A stretch of 59,835 bases of DNA from CAYSCW01 sp964449165 (GTDB taxonomy: Bacteria > Acidobacteriota > Aminicenantia > Aminicenantales > Aminicenantaceae), in assembly GCA_964449165.1 (NCBI GenBank), contig CAYVAT010000019.1, positions 1-59,835 on the forward strand. Direction: 5' to 3'. Shown here piece by piece: positions 34,507-42,029 of this stretch (positions within the stretch are counted from its first letter, which is position 1; every line of letters starts with the position of its first letter). The position numbers and the translations under genes are program-made. The notes beneath the pieces are model-generated. The model worked only from the letters and a program-made list of their open reading frames with translations. It searched no databases and had not been told where the DNA came from.

Positions 34507-35502
34507 CTAAAAATACAAGGCCATTTGAATGAATAAAACGTTATTTTTGATTTCTCCCCCTGTTTCTCTATTCAGTTCATACTCCACCTTAAAAAGAACA
34601 TTCTGCGATGCAAAATAAACAAATCCAATTGTCCACCGACTTTTTTCTTCATCGATTCCCAATCCTCCGTTATCCGCAAATCCTTCGCCGTGATAGGGAT
34701 CACGATAGGTAAGCTTCTGATAACTTCCGACAGGACGGAGGCCGTTGATATCGAACGAGACTTGGACAAAGTAACCCTCGGCCTTGCCTTTGGAGAAAGG
34801 GGACGGATTTTCTAAGCCGGCCCTGGCGTATTCTGAAAGGATTTGGAATCCTTCTGTTATCCAACTGAGATCAACTCCTTTAAGGATCAAATCCCTTTCG
34901 TTTCCCTGGTCATACTTGCCGCTATAATAAGAAAAGGCTACCTCCAGACTGCGACTCAAAGAGACACCAGCTCTTGCTCCTTTTCCTTTGTCCTTGTTGT
35001 TGTCAGTAAATTGCTGTCCGTTGTTGAGATAATTCCCTTCAATTAATCCGTTTCCTATATAGGCAGAGTAAAAAATTCCGCTCCAGCTTCCCTCTACCAG
35101 AACACCGATGTCTCTCCAGCTAGAAGGGAAAAGACTTTCCACATGGAGCGGGGCCCTGATCAGCATTGTTTGGTGGGGCCGGTTGGACAGGTTGTACTGG
35201 CCGAAAGGAACGAGATAGAGTCCCAGCTTGATAGAAAACGACTCTGAAGCTTTCACGTCCAGATAGGCTTGTTCGACTTCCAGCCTGCTTTCTTGACGAA
35301 ACCTTGCCTCAGAGACAAAACTCAACCTGGGAGTGATATCTCCTGAGTGAAGGAATCCCATCAGGGCATTCTGAAAAGTCCCAAGCGCAAATTCGCTCTT
35401 CTCCTGTCCTTTGGCATACTCGAAGGAGAGGTATCCGTTGGTTTCGCCTTGAGCCAAAGCGGCAAAAGTAACAAGAAAAAGGATGAAAAGAGATTTCTTC
35501 AA
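34507..35502 (-). CDS. Porin-like outer membrane beta-barrel protein
   Basis: A signal peptide (MKKSLFILFLVTFAALAQG) is followed by about 310 residues of alternating strand pattern, with LDVKASESFSIKLGLYLVPFGQYN typical of phosphate-selective porin (OprO/OprP-like) barrels and a C-terminal strand ending ALYF. The substrate cannot be inferred. It lies directly downstream of the rubredoxin-linked oxidoreductase with a 4-nt overlap, so it may be co-expressed with the peroxide-defence genes. Confidence 0.8.
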   Translation of the reverse strand: MKKSLFILFLVTFAALAQGETNGYLSFEYAKGQEKSEFALGTFQNALMGFLHSGDITPRLSFVSEARFRQESRLEVEQAYLDVKASESFSIKLGLYLVPFGQYNLSNRPHQTMLIRAPLHVESLFPSSWRDIGVLVEGSWSGIFYSAYIGNGLIEGNYLNNGQQFTDNNKDKGKGARAGVSLSRSLEVAFSYYSGKYDQGNERDLILKGVDLSWITEGFQILSEYARAGLENPSPFSKGKAEGYFVQVSFDINGLRPVGSYQKLTYRDPYHGEGFADNGGLGIDEEKSRWTIGFVYFASQNVLFKVEYELNRETGGEIKNNVLFIQMALYF

Positions 35503-36707
35503 CTTTTTATGACCGAAAAATCAAAATCATCTTCCAAGAGGGAATGCTTCCATTTTGTAACCTTGATTTTTTGGGTGATGATTCTTGAGATATGATCCAC
35601 ATTCTTTCTGGTCCCTATCCAAATTGCACCCACTATCCTTTCCTCCTGAAGAACGACTTTTTTGTGCATTCCTTCTTCTTTCCGTTCCATCCGGATCTGC
35701 TCATAGCCTTCCTCTTCAGGATTGACCAAGCCAATAGAGGTCACATCAACACCCACCACTTTGAGGGTATTGGAGGGAACAGTTCCTGGATATTTTTTCT
35801 TCTGTCCCATTATATTAGAGGCAGCGATTCGGGCTTGATCGAATGAGGCTGGTATGATTCCCCAGATCTTTCCCTGGTGCTGCACGTTGTCGCCAGCAGC
35901 GAATATATCATGGTGGCTGGTCTGGAGGAAATCGTTGACCACGATTCCGCGATCTGTTTCCAGGCCTGCCTCTTTTGCTATTCGAATCTCTGGCCTTATT
36001 CCAGCGGCCACGATAGCCATCTCAGCCTTGGTCTCCCCGCCACCTTTGAATTTCAAACCTTTGATACTTCCCTCTCCCACTATCTCCTGAGTGGCCACAC
36101 CCAGACGGACCTTGATCCCCATATTCTCGATCTGGGTCTTGAGCAAAGAAGCTGCTTCTTCATCCAGTTGACGGGGAAGCAGCCAATCGAAAAATTCGAC
36201 CACCTCCACCTCAGCATTCCTTTGTTTTATTGCCCGAGCTATCTCCAGACCCAGAAGTCCTCCTCCGATTAAAGCCACTTTCCTTTGATTCTCGAGGAAT
36301 TCCAGAATTTCATAGGCATCATCCAGGGTCCTGAGAACAAAGACTCCTTTCTTATCCACACCTTCAAAAGGAGGAAGGAAAGGATAGGAGCCGGTTGCAA
36401 GAAGAAGAGCATCGTATTTTTCTTTTCTCTTTCCTTCGATTTCTACTTCTTTAGATTGGGGAAAAATTCTGGTCACAGGGGTTTCCAGATGAACCCGTAT
36501 TCTTTGTGATCCATACCATTCCTTGGAAAAGGCAAACACCCGTTCCAGGGAAATGTTTCCTGCCAAAAACTGGATAAGGTTCGGCCGGGGATAATAATGA
36601 TATCTCTCCAAGGCAAAGACATCGATTTCAACATCCTTGGACAATTCCCTTATGGTCTTGGCTGAGATCACTCCCGCAAGTCCGTTTCCAATAACAATGA
36701 CTCTCAT
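35499..36707 (-). CDS. NAD(P)H:rubredoxin oxidoreductase-type flavoprotein
   Basis: The N-terminus VIVIGNGLAGVISAKTI is an FAD Rossmann motif and VALIGGGLLGLEIARAI near the middle is the NAD(P) motif, as in rubredoxin and nitrite reductase-type flavoproteins. IFAAGDN is the second FAD motif. I took ATG 36707 (MRVIVIGNG) as start, giving 402 residues; the open frame extends upstream through the rubredoxin gene but without sense. The rubredoxin gene ends 24 nt before it, so electrons probably pass from NAD(P)H through this protein to rubredoxin and then to rubrerythrin-type enzymes. Confidence 0.88.
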   Translation of the reverse strand: MRVIVIGNGLAGVISAKTIRELSKDVEIDVFALERYHYYPRPNLIQFLAGNISLERVFAFSKEWYGSQRIRVHLETPVTRIFPQSKEVEIEGKRKEKYDALLLATGSYPFLPPFEGVDKKGVFVLRTLDDAYEILEFLENQRKVALIGGGLLGLEIARAIKQRNAEVEVVEFFDWLLPRQLDEEAASLLKTQIENMGIKVRLGVATQEIVGEGSIKGLKFKGGGETKAEMAIVAAGIRPEIRIAKEAGLETDRGIVVNDFLQTSHHDIFAAGDNVQHQGKIWGIIPASFDQARIAASNIMGQKKKYPGTVPSNTLKVVGVDVTSIGLVNPEEEGYEQIRMERKEEGMHKKVVLQEERIVGAIWIGTRKNVDHISRIITQKIKVTKWKHSLLEDDFDFSVIKS

Positions 36708-36730
36708 TTGCGAAAAGAGTTCCTTTCCGA

Positions 36731-36892
36731 TCAACTCATCTTCTGAAAAAATTCCTTGCCCACTCCGCATTGAGGACAAACCCAATCATCGGGCAGTTCT
36801 TCAAACGGAGTTCCGGGATTTATTCCGTTTTCGGGATCACCTTTTTCTGGATCATAAATATAACCGCACGCGGTGCATTCCCATTTTTCCAT
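36731..36892 (-). CDS. Rubredoxin
   Basis: A 53-residue electron carrier with one FeS4 iron. The protein reads WECTACGYIYDPEKGDP near the start and WVCPQCGVGK near the end: two C-x2-C-G knuckles (Cys6/9 and Cys39/42) with the standard 29-residue spacing. AAGGAG lies 7 nt before the ATG. The gene is short and easily missed by length cut-offs. It sits between a ferritin-like gene and a rubredoxin reductase-like gene, forming a short electron-transfer chain. Confidence 0.96.
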   Translation of the reverse strand: MEKWECTACGYIYDPEKGDPENGINPGTPFEELPDDWVCPQCGVGKEFFQKMS

Positions 36893-36979
36893 CTTTTCAC
36901 TCCTTTTTTATTTAGACAAAGGAAGGTCTATGACTATAGAAAAGCCTTCCAAGGGAACAGCTCATCCCTAAAACTACTC

Positions 36980-37432
36980 TCAGTATCCCTCCAGGACATG
37001 CTTCTCGTACTCATCTTCCAATCTCAACTTGTGAGATTTTTCTTGCTGGACGAGAAAATCAAATAGCTTTTTTAGCTCTTCTGTCTTGACCTTCTTCCCT
37101 AGACTCGTGTAGAGGTCGATGGCTTCCTTCTCCTTCTTAGCAGCCAAGATGAGCAGATCTTGAAAATTCATGTTTGCGCTTGGCTTTTCCTCCTGCAGCT
37201 GATCGCTGATTTTCATATCCTCCACTTCTTTTATCTCTAGGGACTCAATCTTTTCCTCGGAGATATTCTGGAGAAGCCTTTTGTGTTCTTTTTCCTCAGC
37301 CTGAAGTTCGGAAAGCAACTTTCGAAGACCTGGTGTTTCAGCCATCTCTATCATTCTTCCATAAGCCTCGTAGGCTTCTTCTTCCCTTTTAATGGCGAAA
37401 TCGATGATTTCTTGAAAATTGGATAATTCCAT
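36980..37432 (-). CDS. Ferritin-like (rubrerythrin-type) diiron protein without rubredoxin domain
   Basis: The 150 residues contain two helix pairs with diiron-type motifs: IKREEEAYEAYGRMIEMA with EEKEHKRLL, and AKKEKEAIDLYTSLGK with QEKSHKLRL. The pattern matches rubrerythrin-like proteins of anaerobes. It is preceded by the desulforedoxin-like gene (28-nt gap) and followed by rubredoxin, so the domain that is fused in rubrerythrin (22323-22826) is a separate gene here. Confidence 0.85.
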   Translation of the reverse strand: MELSNFQEIIDFAIKREEEAYEAYGRMIEMAETPGLRKLLSELQAEEKEHKRLLQNISEEKIESLEIKEVEDMKISDQLQEEKPSANMNFQDLLILAAKKEKEAIDLYTSLGKKVKTEELKKLFDFLVQQEKSHKLRLEDEYEKHVLEGY

Positions 37433-37460
37433 CTTTTCTTCTCCTCAGAAAGGCTGGCCT

Positions 37461-37583
37461 TTACTCTTTTTCTTTGAGATTCATGGGCTGATCACAGCAA
37501 ACCAATGTACCCACTCCGGATTTAAGTACCTTGACTTCCTGACCGCACACTGCACAGACATAAGTCTTTCCTTGTTCAGCCAT
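37461..37583 (-). CDS. Desulforedoxin-like small metal protein
   Basis: The 40-residue protein has KTYVCAVCGQEVKV followed by TLVCCDQPM: Cys10, 13, 29 and 30, the exact spacing of desulforedoxin and of the N-terminal domain of desulfoferrodoxin. No superoxide reductase domain follows. GGAGG lies 9 nt before ATG 37583, which decides the start; the open frame runs upstream into mutM but is not used. It is the first gene of the redox cluster behind the promoter at 37654-37682. Confidence 0.9.
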   Translation of the reverse strand: MAEQGKTYVCAVCGQEVKVLKSGVGTLVCCDQPMNLKEKE

Positions 37584-37618
37584 AACTGATTTCCTCCTTT
37601 CAGTACAGGAATCCTCTC

Positions 37619-37642
37619 TTCGATCCACAAATTGCAATCGAA
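37619..37642. promoter_or_regulatory. Inverted repeat in the leader of the redox cluster
   Basis: TTCGAT (37619-37624) and ATCGAA (37637-37642) form a 6-bp inverted repeat with a 12-nt centre, just downstream of the predicted transcription start. A repressor operator is inferred from its place. Confidence 0.4.
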
Positions 37643-37653
37643 AATGAATCCTC

Positions 37654-37682
37654 ATTATAATGAAACCGCACCAATGTTGCAA
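37654..37682 (-). promoter_or_regulatory. Promoter of the desulforedoxin-ferritin-rubredoxin cluster
   Basis: Minus strand: TTGCAA (37677-37682), 17 bp, TATAAT (37654-37659). The -10 is perfect. Transcription would start near 37647, about 64 nt before the first ATG. Confidence 0.72.
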
Positions 37683-37714
37683 CGAAAGAGATGGGGAAAA
37701 GGCCTTACTTAAGT

Positions 37715-38551
37715 TCAGGGATGGCTTTCCTTGAATTTTTGACAGTTCGGACAGAAAAAGCTGCTTCTTGAGTTGAGGCGGAGACGCTTGATCTTCTCCC
37801 CACATCTTGAGCAAGGCAAACCCTCTCTCCCGTATGCCTGATGAAGATTCTGGAATGTTCCCTGGCTCCCTTCCTCGTCTTTATAGTCTTGGATGGAGGA
37901 TCCTCTTTTTTCAATAGCTTTTTGCAGGACCTTCCGCATAGCATTCCATAACCTTTCTTTATCCTTTTTTTTGAGAAGGGAGGCCGAAGTCAAAGGGTGA
38001 ATCCTGGCTTCATAGAGGATTTCATCAGCATAAATGTTTCCGATCCCAGCTATAAAATTCTGATCGAGGAGCAAGCTTTTTATCCTTGCTTTTCTTTTCT
38101 TGAGCATTTCTTCGAAACACGAATATCCAATCTCTAGAGGTTCTGGCCCAAGATTCCGGAGCTCCTCTGATAGATGAACATCAGAACTCAAGACACAGGA
38201 GACAAAACCAAATTTCCTGACATCCCAAAACCTCATCTCTTTCTCTTGCCCTTTAAACGCAAGCAGAAAATGGACATGCTTGTCATAAGGATCTTCTCTA
38301 GGACAAAAAAGCAGATTTCCTGTCATTTTCAGATGAAAGAGAAGGCAGAGATTATCTTCAAACTCGATGAGGATCATTTTACCGCGACGGCGCACCTCTG
38401 TGACCGATTTTCCTCTGAGCTTTCTCAGGAGAAACACATTTCCCGTCCTGAGGATGGCGGGCAGTAATATTTTAAAAGATTCCACTCTCAATCCTTTGAT
38501 TTTGAGGGAGAGGCCACGGACGATTGTCTCTATCTCAGGAAGCTCGGGCAT
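37715..38551 (-). CDS. mutM: Formamidopyrimidine-DNA glycosylase
   Basis: MutM/Fpg excises 8-oxoguanine and cleaves the strand. The N-terminus after Met is PELPEIET, supplying the catalytic Pro and Glu; RRRGKMILIEF carries the conserved Lys. The C-terminus has the zinc finger CSRCG...CPNC. The 278-residue length is normal. GGGGAT precedes the ATG closely. It lies at the head of the oxidative-stress region, divergent from a small membrane protein gene. Confidence 0.96.
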   Translation of the reverse strand: MPELPEIETIVRGLSLKIKGLRVESFKILLPAILRTGNVFLLRKLRGKSVTEVRRRGKMILIEFEDNLCLLFHLKMTGNLLFCPREDPYDKHVHFLLAFKGQEKEMRFWDVRKFGFVSCVLSSDVHLSEELRNLGPEPLEIGYSCFEEMLKKRKARIKSLLLDQNFIAGIGNIYADEILYEARIHPLTSASLLKKKDKERLWNAMRKVLQKAIEKRGSSIQDYKDEEGSQGTFQNLHQAYGREGLPCSRCGEKIKRLRLNSRSSFFCPNCQKFKESHP

Positions 38552-38557
38552 ATCCCC

Positions 38558-38587
38558 ATTTTACTCAATCGCCATCTAGAAAGTAAA
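38558..38587 (-). promoter_or_regulatory. Possible mutM promoter
   Basis: TTTACT (38582-38587), 18 bp, TAAAAT (38558-38563) on the minus strand, 6 nt before the ATG at 38551. If used, the transcript would be leaderless, although a GGGGAT lies in the same place. Confidence 0.4.
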
Positions 38588-38608
38588 CGAAGCAAATATT
38601 TCTATTTC

Positions 38609-38640
38609 CTTGGCAAGGACGGACTGGAACTGCCACTTCT
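38609..38640 (+). repeat. Palindromic repeat element, remnant D
   Basis: CTTGGCAAGGACGGA (38609-38623) is identical to 31776-31790 of copy C; the next bases (GGAAC, then CTTCT) resemble the right arm and outer spacer of copy B. The left arm and core are missing, so this is a decayed half-copy in the gap between mutM and the membrane protein gene. Confidence 0.6.
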
Positions 38641-38653
38641 TCTATATTTGGCC

Positions 38654-38682
38654 TTGATTTGTAAACTCTATTCTTTTATTAT
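38654..38682 (+). promoter_or_regulatory. Promoter of the small membrane protein genes
   Basis: TTGATT (38654-38659), 17 bp, TATTAT (38677-38682). Transcription would begin near 38689, about 11 nt before the ATG at 38700, leaving a very short leader with no Shine-Dalgarno site. Confidence 0.65.
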
Positions 38683-38699
38683 GTTTCTTCGATAAAAAA

Positions 38700-39068
38700 A
38701 TGAAATCAAAATCAATCGGCTGTTTCCTGCTCAGCTGGCTCATTCCGGGACTCGGCCACCTTTCTCTGAAGAAATACTGGAGAGCAGGCATCTTTTTTGT
38801 CTCCATCTCGGCCATGGCTGCCCTAGGTCTCATCATGGGCGGAAAAATCTATTCCTTCCAGACAGAAAATCCCCTGACTATTCTGGCCTTCTTTTCTGAC
38901 ATCGGAAATGGCTTTCTGTATATTCTCTCCAAAATTCTCAGCTTTGGAATAGGAGAATTGAAAAAATCCACCTTCGAATTCGGCACTGCCTATCTCGCGG
39001 GAGCAGGGCTCCTGAATTATTTGATAGCTCTTGATGCATTCGACATCGCAGCAGGGAAAAAGAAATGA
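38700..39068 (+). CDS. Small membrane protein, function unknown
   Basis: The 122-residue protein starts with a hydrophobic segment containing LLSWLIPGLGHLSLKKYWRAGIFF, a PGLGH-type motif seen in small multi-pass membrane proteins. At least three membrane segments are visible (about residues 5-20, 28-48 and 95-115). I do not recognise a function. Its stop overlaps the start of the next gene as ATGA, so the two are translated together. Confidence 0.75.
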   Translation: MKSKSIGCFLLSWLIPGLGHLSLKKYWRAGIFFVSISAMAALGLIMGGKIYSFQTENPLTILAFFSDIGNGFLYILSKILSFGIGELKKSTFEFGTAYLAGAGLLNYLIALDAFDIAAGKKK

Positions 39069-39244
39069 TCCTAAAAAGCCACCTTCTCTCCATGATCATC
39101 TACGCTTTTTTAGTCTGTGTTGTCCTGGCACTCATCCGAAGAGAAAAAAGAAAAAATCAAATAAAGTATGCCCTTTCCCTCTTTCTGTTTATGGTTGCAG
39201 GAGCTTTGCTTTTTGGCTGGCTTATGTATTTGTTTGTAGCTTAG
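39065..39244 (+). CDS. 59-residue membrane protein
   Basis: This reading frame encodes 59 residues with two membrane helices: LLSMIIYAFLVCVVLALI and ALSLFLFMVAGALLFGW, joined by a basic loop (RREKRKNQIK). The ATG overlaps the stop of the preceding membrane gene by 4 nt, typical of coupled translation. The positive loop between the helices suggests a cytoplasmic loop with both ends outside. No function can be assigned. It is below common length cut-offs. Confidence 0.7.
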   Translation: MILKSHLLSMIIYAFLVCVVLALIRREKRKNQIKYALSLFLFMVAGALLFGWLMYLFVA

Positions 39245-39266
39245 GCAAACACCTCATCTTAAGATT

Positions 39267-39295
39267 TTCCAATACCAAAACTGATATGATATAAT
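39267..39295 (+). promoter_or_regulatory. Extended -10 promoter upstream of ftsE
   Basis: TATAAT (39290-39295) is preceded by TG one base upstream, an extended -10. The -35 TTCCAA (39267-39272, 17-bp spacer) is weak. The start near 39302 gives a leader of about 48 nt. Confidence 0.65.
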
Positions 39296-39349
39296 CCTTG
39301 TGAAACAGATGGTTTATCAGGTTTATAGGCCTGTATCCACCTGCTGAGA

Positions 39350-40015
39350 ATGATAGAATTATTCCATATCTGGAAGCAATACCAAAAGCCCCATTGGGCT
39401 TTGTCTGATATCACCCTCCATGTGGAAAAAGGAGACTTCTATTTTGTCACCGGGCCCAGCGGCTCCGGGAAAACTACTCTTCTCAAGGTCATCTACAGGG
39501 AACTTTTCCCTACCCATGGCCATATCCTCATCCAGGGAAGGAATATCCTCCGCATCCCCGACCACAAGATTTACGAACTCAGAAGAACCATGGGGATCGT
39601 CTTTCAAGATTTCCGTCTTCTTTTCCACAAGAGGGTCTTCGAGAACGTTTCCCTCGTTCTCCAGGTTCTGGGCCTGGCGAGAAAGGAAATTCGACGGAGA
39701 GTGTTCGATGCCCTGCGAATGGTTAGCCTCCACCATAAAATGTGGGATTTTCCTTCTTATCTATCCTACGGGGAACAGCAAAGACTGGCCATTGCCAGGG
39801 CTATCGTCAACAACCCGAAAATCATTTTGGCCGACGAGCCAACTGGCAACCTCGATCCAGAGCTGGCCTTCGAAATCATGGACCTGTTCAGTCAGATCAA
39901 CAAGAGAGGAGCCACGGTGATCATCGGAACCCACGACCGAGAGCTCATCCGTCATTTTGGCAATAAAATCTTGTTTCTGTATAAAGGAAAACTGATTCGA
40001 AAGGAAGCACTCTGA
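39350..40015 (+). CDS. ftsE: Cell division ATP-binding protein FtsE
   Basis: FtsE is the ABC ATPase that, with FtsX, controls peptidoglycan hydrolases at the septum. The 221-residue protein has Walker A GPSGSGKTT, Q-loop GIVFQDFRLL, signature LSYGEQQRLAIAR, Walker B IILADEPTGNLD and the H-loop GTHD. The signature has Tyr-Gly-Glu in place of the usual Ser-Gly-Gly. The stop codon overlaps the CTG start of ftsX. The ribosome site is weak. Confidence 0.95.
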   Translation: MIELFHIWKQYQKPHWALSDITLHVEKGDFYFVTGPSGSGKTTLLKVIYRELFPTHGHILIQGRNILRIPDHKIYELRRTMGIVFQDFRLLFHKRVFENVSLVLQVLGLARKEIRRRVFDALRMVSLHHKMWDFPSYLSYGEQQRLAIARAIVNNPKIILADEPTGNLDPELAFEIMDLFSQINKRGATVIIGTHDRELIRHFGNKILFLYKGKLIRKEAL

Positions 40016-40908
40016 AAGCTCAGAAAATAAAGTTTTTTCTCAAAGAAACCGCCAACAACCTCTGGCAGTTCAGGGGGAGGAACATTTTTTCTGTTACCAT
40101 CATCTGTCTGTCCTTCCTTATCCTGGGCATTTTCCTCTCCCTCTCCAACAATCTGCAATATAGCGCTCAGAGGCTCTCCAAGGACATGGCAGTTGTCCTC
40201 TATCTCGAAAAGCCCTTCTCCACAGAAGTTGCTGAGCAGGTCGAACAGAAATTGAAAAATTCTCCGCAGGTAACAAAAGTCCGACTCGTTAATTCTGAAC
40301 AGGCTTTGGTCAGGTTTCAGGAAAATTTTCCAGACCTTCGAGGCATCATCGAAAATTTAAGAATGAATCCTTTTCCCGCTTCCTTTGAAGTCTCGGTCAA
40401 AAAGGATCTCTCCGATCAGGAGATTCAGACTTTCCTTCGGGAAATAAGGAACCTTAAGGGGGTAGAAGATGTTCAGTTCAACCGAGAATGGGTAGAAAAA
40501 ATACAATCTGTCAGCCGGCTGGTAAAAGCCGTGGGAACCTTTTTAGGCGGGATACTTATTCTGGCCTCCTTCTTTATCATTTCCAACGTGATCAAGCTGA
40601 ATGTCTTTGCCCGAAAGGAGGAGATAGGAATCATGCGGCTGGTGGGAGCCACCAACAATTTCATCCGGATCCCCTTTCTCCTGGAGGGGATCACTCTGGG
40701 TATACTCGGTGGCCTGGTCTCCCTTCTGCTTCTTTTCGTACTGATCAAATCCTTCCCTCTTTATCTTGGAGGTTCCATAGGCGTGCTGCAGGAAATTGTG
40801 GCCTTTCGCTATCTGACTCTGACGCAAAGCTTGTTTCTGATCATCGGAGGAGCTGGCATCGGCTGCTTAGGAAGCCTCAGCTCCCTTGCTCGCTTCCTTA
40901 AAGTCTAA
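40012..40908 (+). CDS. ftsX: Cell division membrane protein FtsX, apparent CTG start
   Basis: FtsX is the four-helix membrane partner of FtsE. The first ATG in frame (40186) would leave 240 residues without the first membrane helix. Upstream of it the frame stays open and encodes FLKETANNLWQFRGRN and then the helix FSVTIICLSFLILGIFLSLS, which is the normal FtsX N-terminus. No ATG, GTG or TTG lies between the previous in-frame stop and this region; CTG at 40012, with AAAGGA upstream and overlapping the ftsE stop, is the best start, giving 298 residues, the usual FtsX length. Three further helices lie in the C-terminal half. Confidence 0.85.
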   Translation: MKAQKIKFFLKETANNLWQFRGRNIFSVTIICLSFLILGIFLSLSNNLQYSAQRLSKDMAVVLYLEKPFSTEVAEQVEQKLKNSPQVTKVRLVNSEQALVRFQENFPDLRGIIENLRMNPFPASFEVSVKKDLSDQEIQTFLREIRNLKGVEDVQFNREWVEKIQSVSRLVKAVGTFLGGILILASFFIISNVIKLNVFARKEEIGIMRLVGATNNFIRIPFLLEGITLGILGGLVSLLLLFVLIKSFPLYLGGSIGVLQEIVAFRYLTLTQSLFLIIGGAGIGCLGSLSSLARFLKV

Positions 40909-40921
40909 GATCTCATTCTAG

Positions 40922-40936
40922 TTTTTCAGGGAAAAA
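40922..40936. terminator. Possible weak bidirectional terminator between ftsX and nfi
   Basis: TTTTTC-AGG-GAAAAA is a perfect 6-bp stem in the 33-nt gap between two convergent genes. The A/T-rich stem is weak. A similar sequence lies between the radical SAM gene and tRNA-Ala at about 51801-51816. Confidence 0.4.
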
Positions 40937-40941
40937 GACAA

Positions 40942-41586
40942 TTATTCAGTCTGGTCAAAAATATGGCTTGCTGTGATATGAGCCTTTCTTAAGGGCTCGG
41001 GTATTCTGTATCTTGAACATATCAGAACAATTCTCATCGACTCCATAAGGTCGATCCTGTGACCTGGAGAGACAAAAACCGGCTTTATCCCATCCCTCGT
41101 CCTTAGACAAAGGCCCACTCTTTCTTTTTTTTCATTCCTAATAGAAGTAAACTGCCCTCTCTCTTTCCCCGGCAGAACAAAGGGATATACAGGGCTTTTA
41201 GCACACCCGATGGTACAGATATCCCTGACCACTCCCACAAAGGAGGCTAATCCCATTTTTCTGGGATGGGCGATTCCATTTCCATCCACCAGAGTTACAT
41301 CAGGCTTTGTTTTTAGCTTGCGGAAAGCCTCAAAAAAAGCTGGCGCTTCTCGAAAGGCCAGATAACCGGAGATATAGGGGAATGTCACATTCCGTATGAC
41401 CTGGACTGTCTCCAGCATCCTAAAATCAGGAAAGCTCAAAACCACAACAGACGCGCCGATCAGCTTATTCCCTTTATCGTAGCTGAAATCCGCGCCAGCC
41501 ACTTTCTCCAGTACCGTCTCTTCCCATTTTAATCTTAATCGACGAGAAAGCTTCCGTTGGATCTCTGCGGGTTTCTCCAGATTCAT
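40942..41586 (-). CDS. nfi: Endonuclease V
   Basis: Endonuclease V nicks DNA near deoxyinosine. The 214 residues show KVAGADFSYDKG with the first catalytic Asp, GYLAFREAPAF with the Glu, and LVDGNGIAHPRKMGLAS with the second Asp and His. The family His in the following A-S-H-L-G is Phe here (LASFVGV). The start ATG 41586 lies 17 nt behind the predicted transcription start. It adds to MutM and Nth as a third base-damage repair enzyme in the window. Confidence 0.94.
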   Translation of the reverse strand: MNLEKPAEIQRKLSRRLRLKWEETVLEKVAGADFSYDKGNKLIGASVVVLSFPDFRMLETVQVIRNVTFPYISGYLAFREAPAFFEAFRKLKTKPDVTLVDGNGIAHPRKMGLASFVGVVRDICTIGCAKSPVYPFVLPGKERGQFTSIRNEKKERVGLCLRTRDGIKPVFVSPGHRIDLMESMRIVLICSRYRIPEPLRKAHITASHIFDQTE

Positions 41587-41609
41587 CCTGTTTCTTTCAC
41601 CCAGAAAAA

Positions 41610-41638
41610 AGTGTATTGGGTTTGCCAGTCAAGGTCAA
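41610..41638 (-). promoter_or_regulatory. Promoter of nfi
   Basis: Minus strand: TTGACC (41633-41638), 17 bp, TACACT (41610-41615). Predicted start near 41603. Confidence 0.65.
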
Positions 41639-41991
41639 TGGGAAAAAATGCGTATTCTCCCCCCGCGACAGCCTCATTGAAGTGCCGGTTCCTGATGAAT
41701 AAAGAGCATTGGAGGATGGATTGAGCGACATTGGAAGATTTAGCCTTCCCTCATCGTTCTTCGAGGGTATCTGACGCAGTCAGGCGGCGAGGACTGTTTG
41801 AGCACGGAATAATTCATTGAACGACGCGGAGAATGGTTAATACACTAGGACGAGAGAACGGATAGACATGCGGAGTTCCACAGCCGCCGAGAAGAGTGTT
41901 GAGGGAATGGCGTGAAAAATCTGAAGGGAGCGAATACATCCCCCAATGCTCTCTTCTCTCATCACGGAAACAGAGATACACCCGGGAGAGA
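41639..41991. other. Geneless stretch between nfi and rodZ
   Basis: No supportable gene was seen on either strand in this part of the 443-nt divergent gap. It contains an inverted repeat CCCTC/GAGGG (about 41749-41767) and a palindrome CTGAC-GCA-GTCAG (41771-41783). An open frame on the minus strand (41814-42206) runs through it into rodZ but lacks a ribosome site and family features. It may be a remnant of an insertion or a regulatory region. Confidence 0.5.
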
Positions 41992-42020
41992 TTGACATAA
42001 AAACCCTGGTGTCTTAAAAT
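41992..42020 (+). promoter_or_regulatory. Promoter of rodZ, predicted leaderless transcript
   Basis: TTGACA (41992-41997), 17 bp, TAAAAT (42015-42020), then the ATG at 42030. The start near 42027 leaves at most three nt of leader and no Shine-Dalgarno site. Confidence 0.75.
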
Positions 42021-42029
42021 TTCATAAAA

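Noticed and set aside
36708..36785. N-terminal extension of the rubredoxin reductase-like protein
   Set aside because: This stretch is the end of the rubredoxin gene read in another frame; the FAD motif begins at the ATG at 36707.
37584..37814. N-terminal extension of the desulforedoxin-like protein into mutM
   Set aside because: GGAGG at the right distance marks ATG 37583, and the extension is out of frame with mutM and lacks family similarity.
41690..41790. Further copy of the palindromic repeat family near GGAGGATGGA
   Set aside because: Only the short GGATGGA string matches; no paired arm or core is present.
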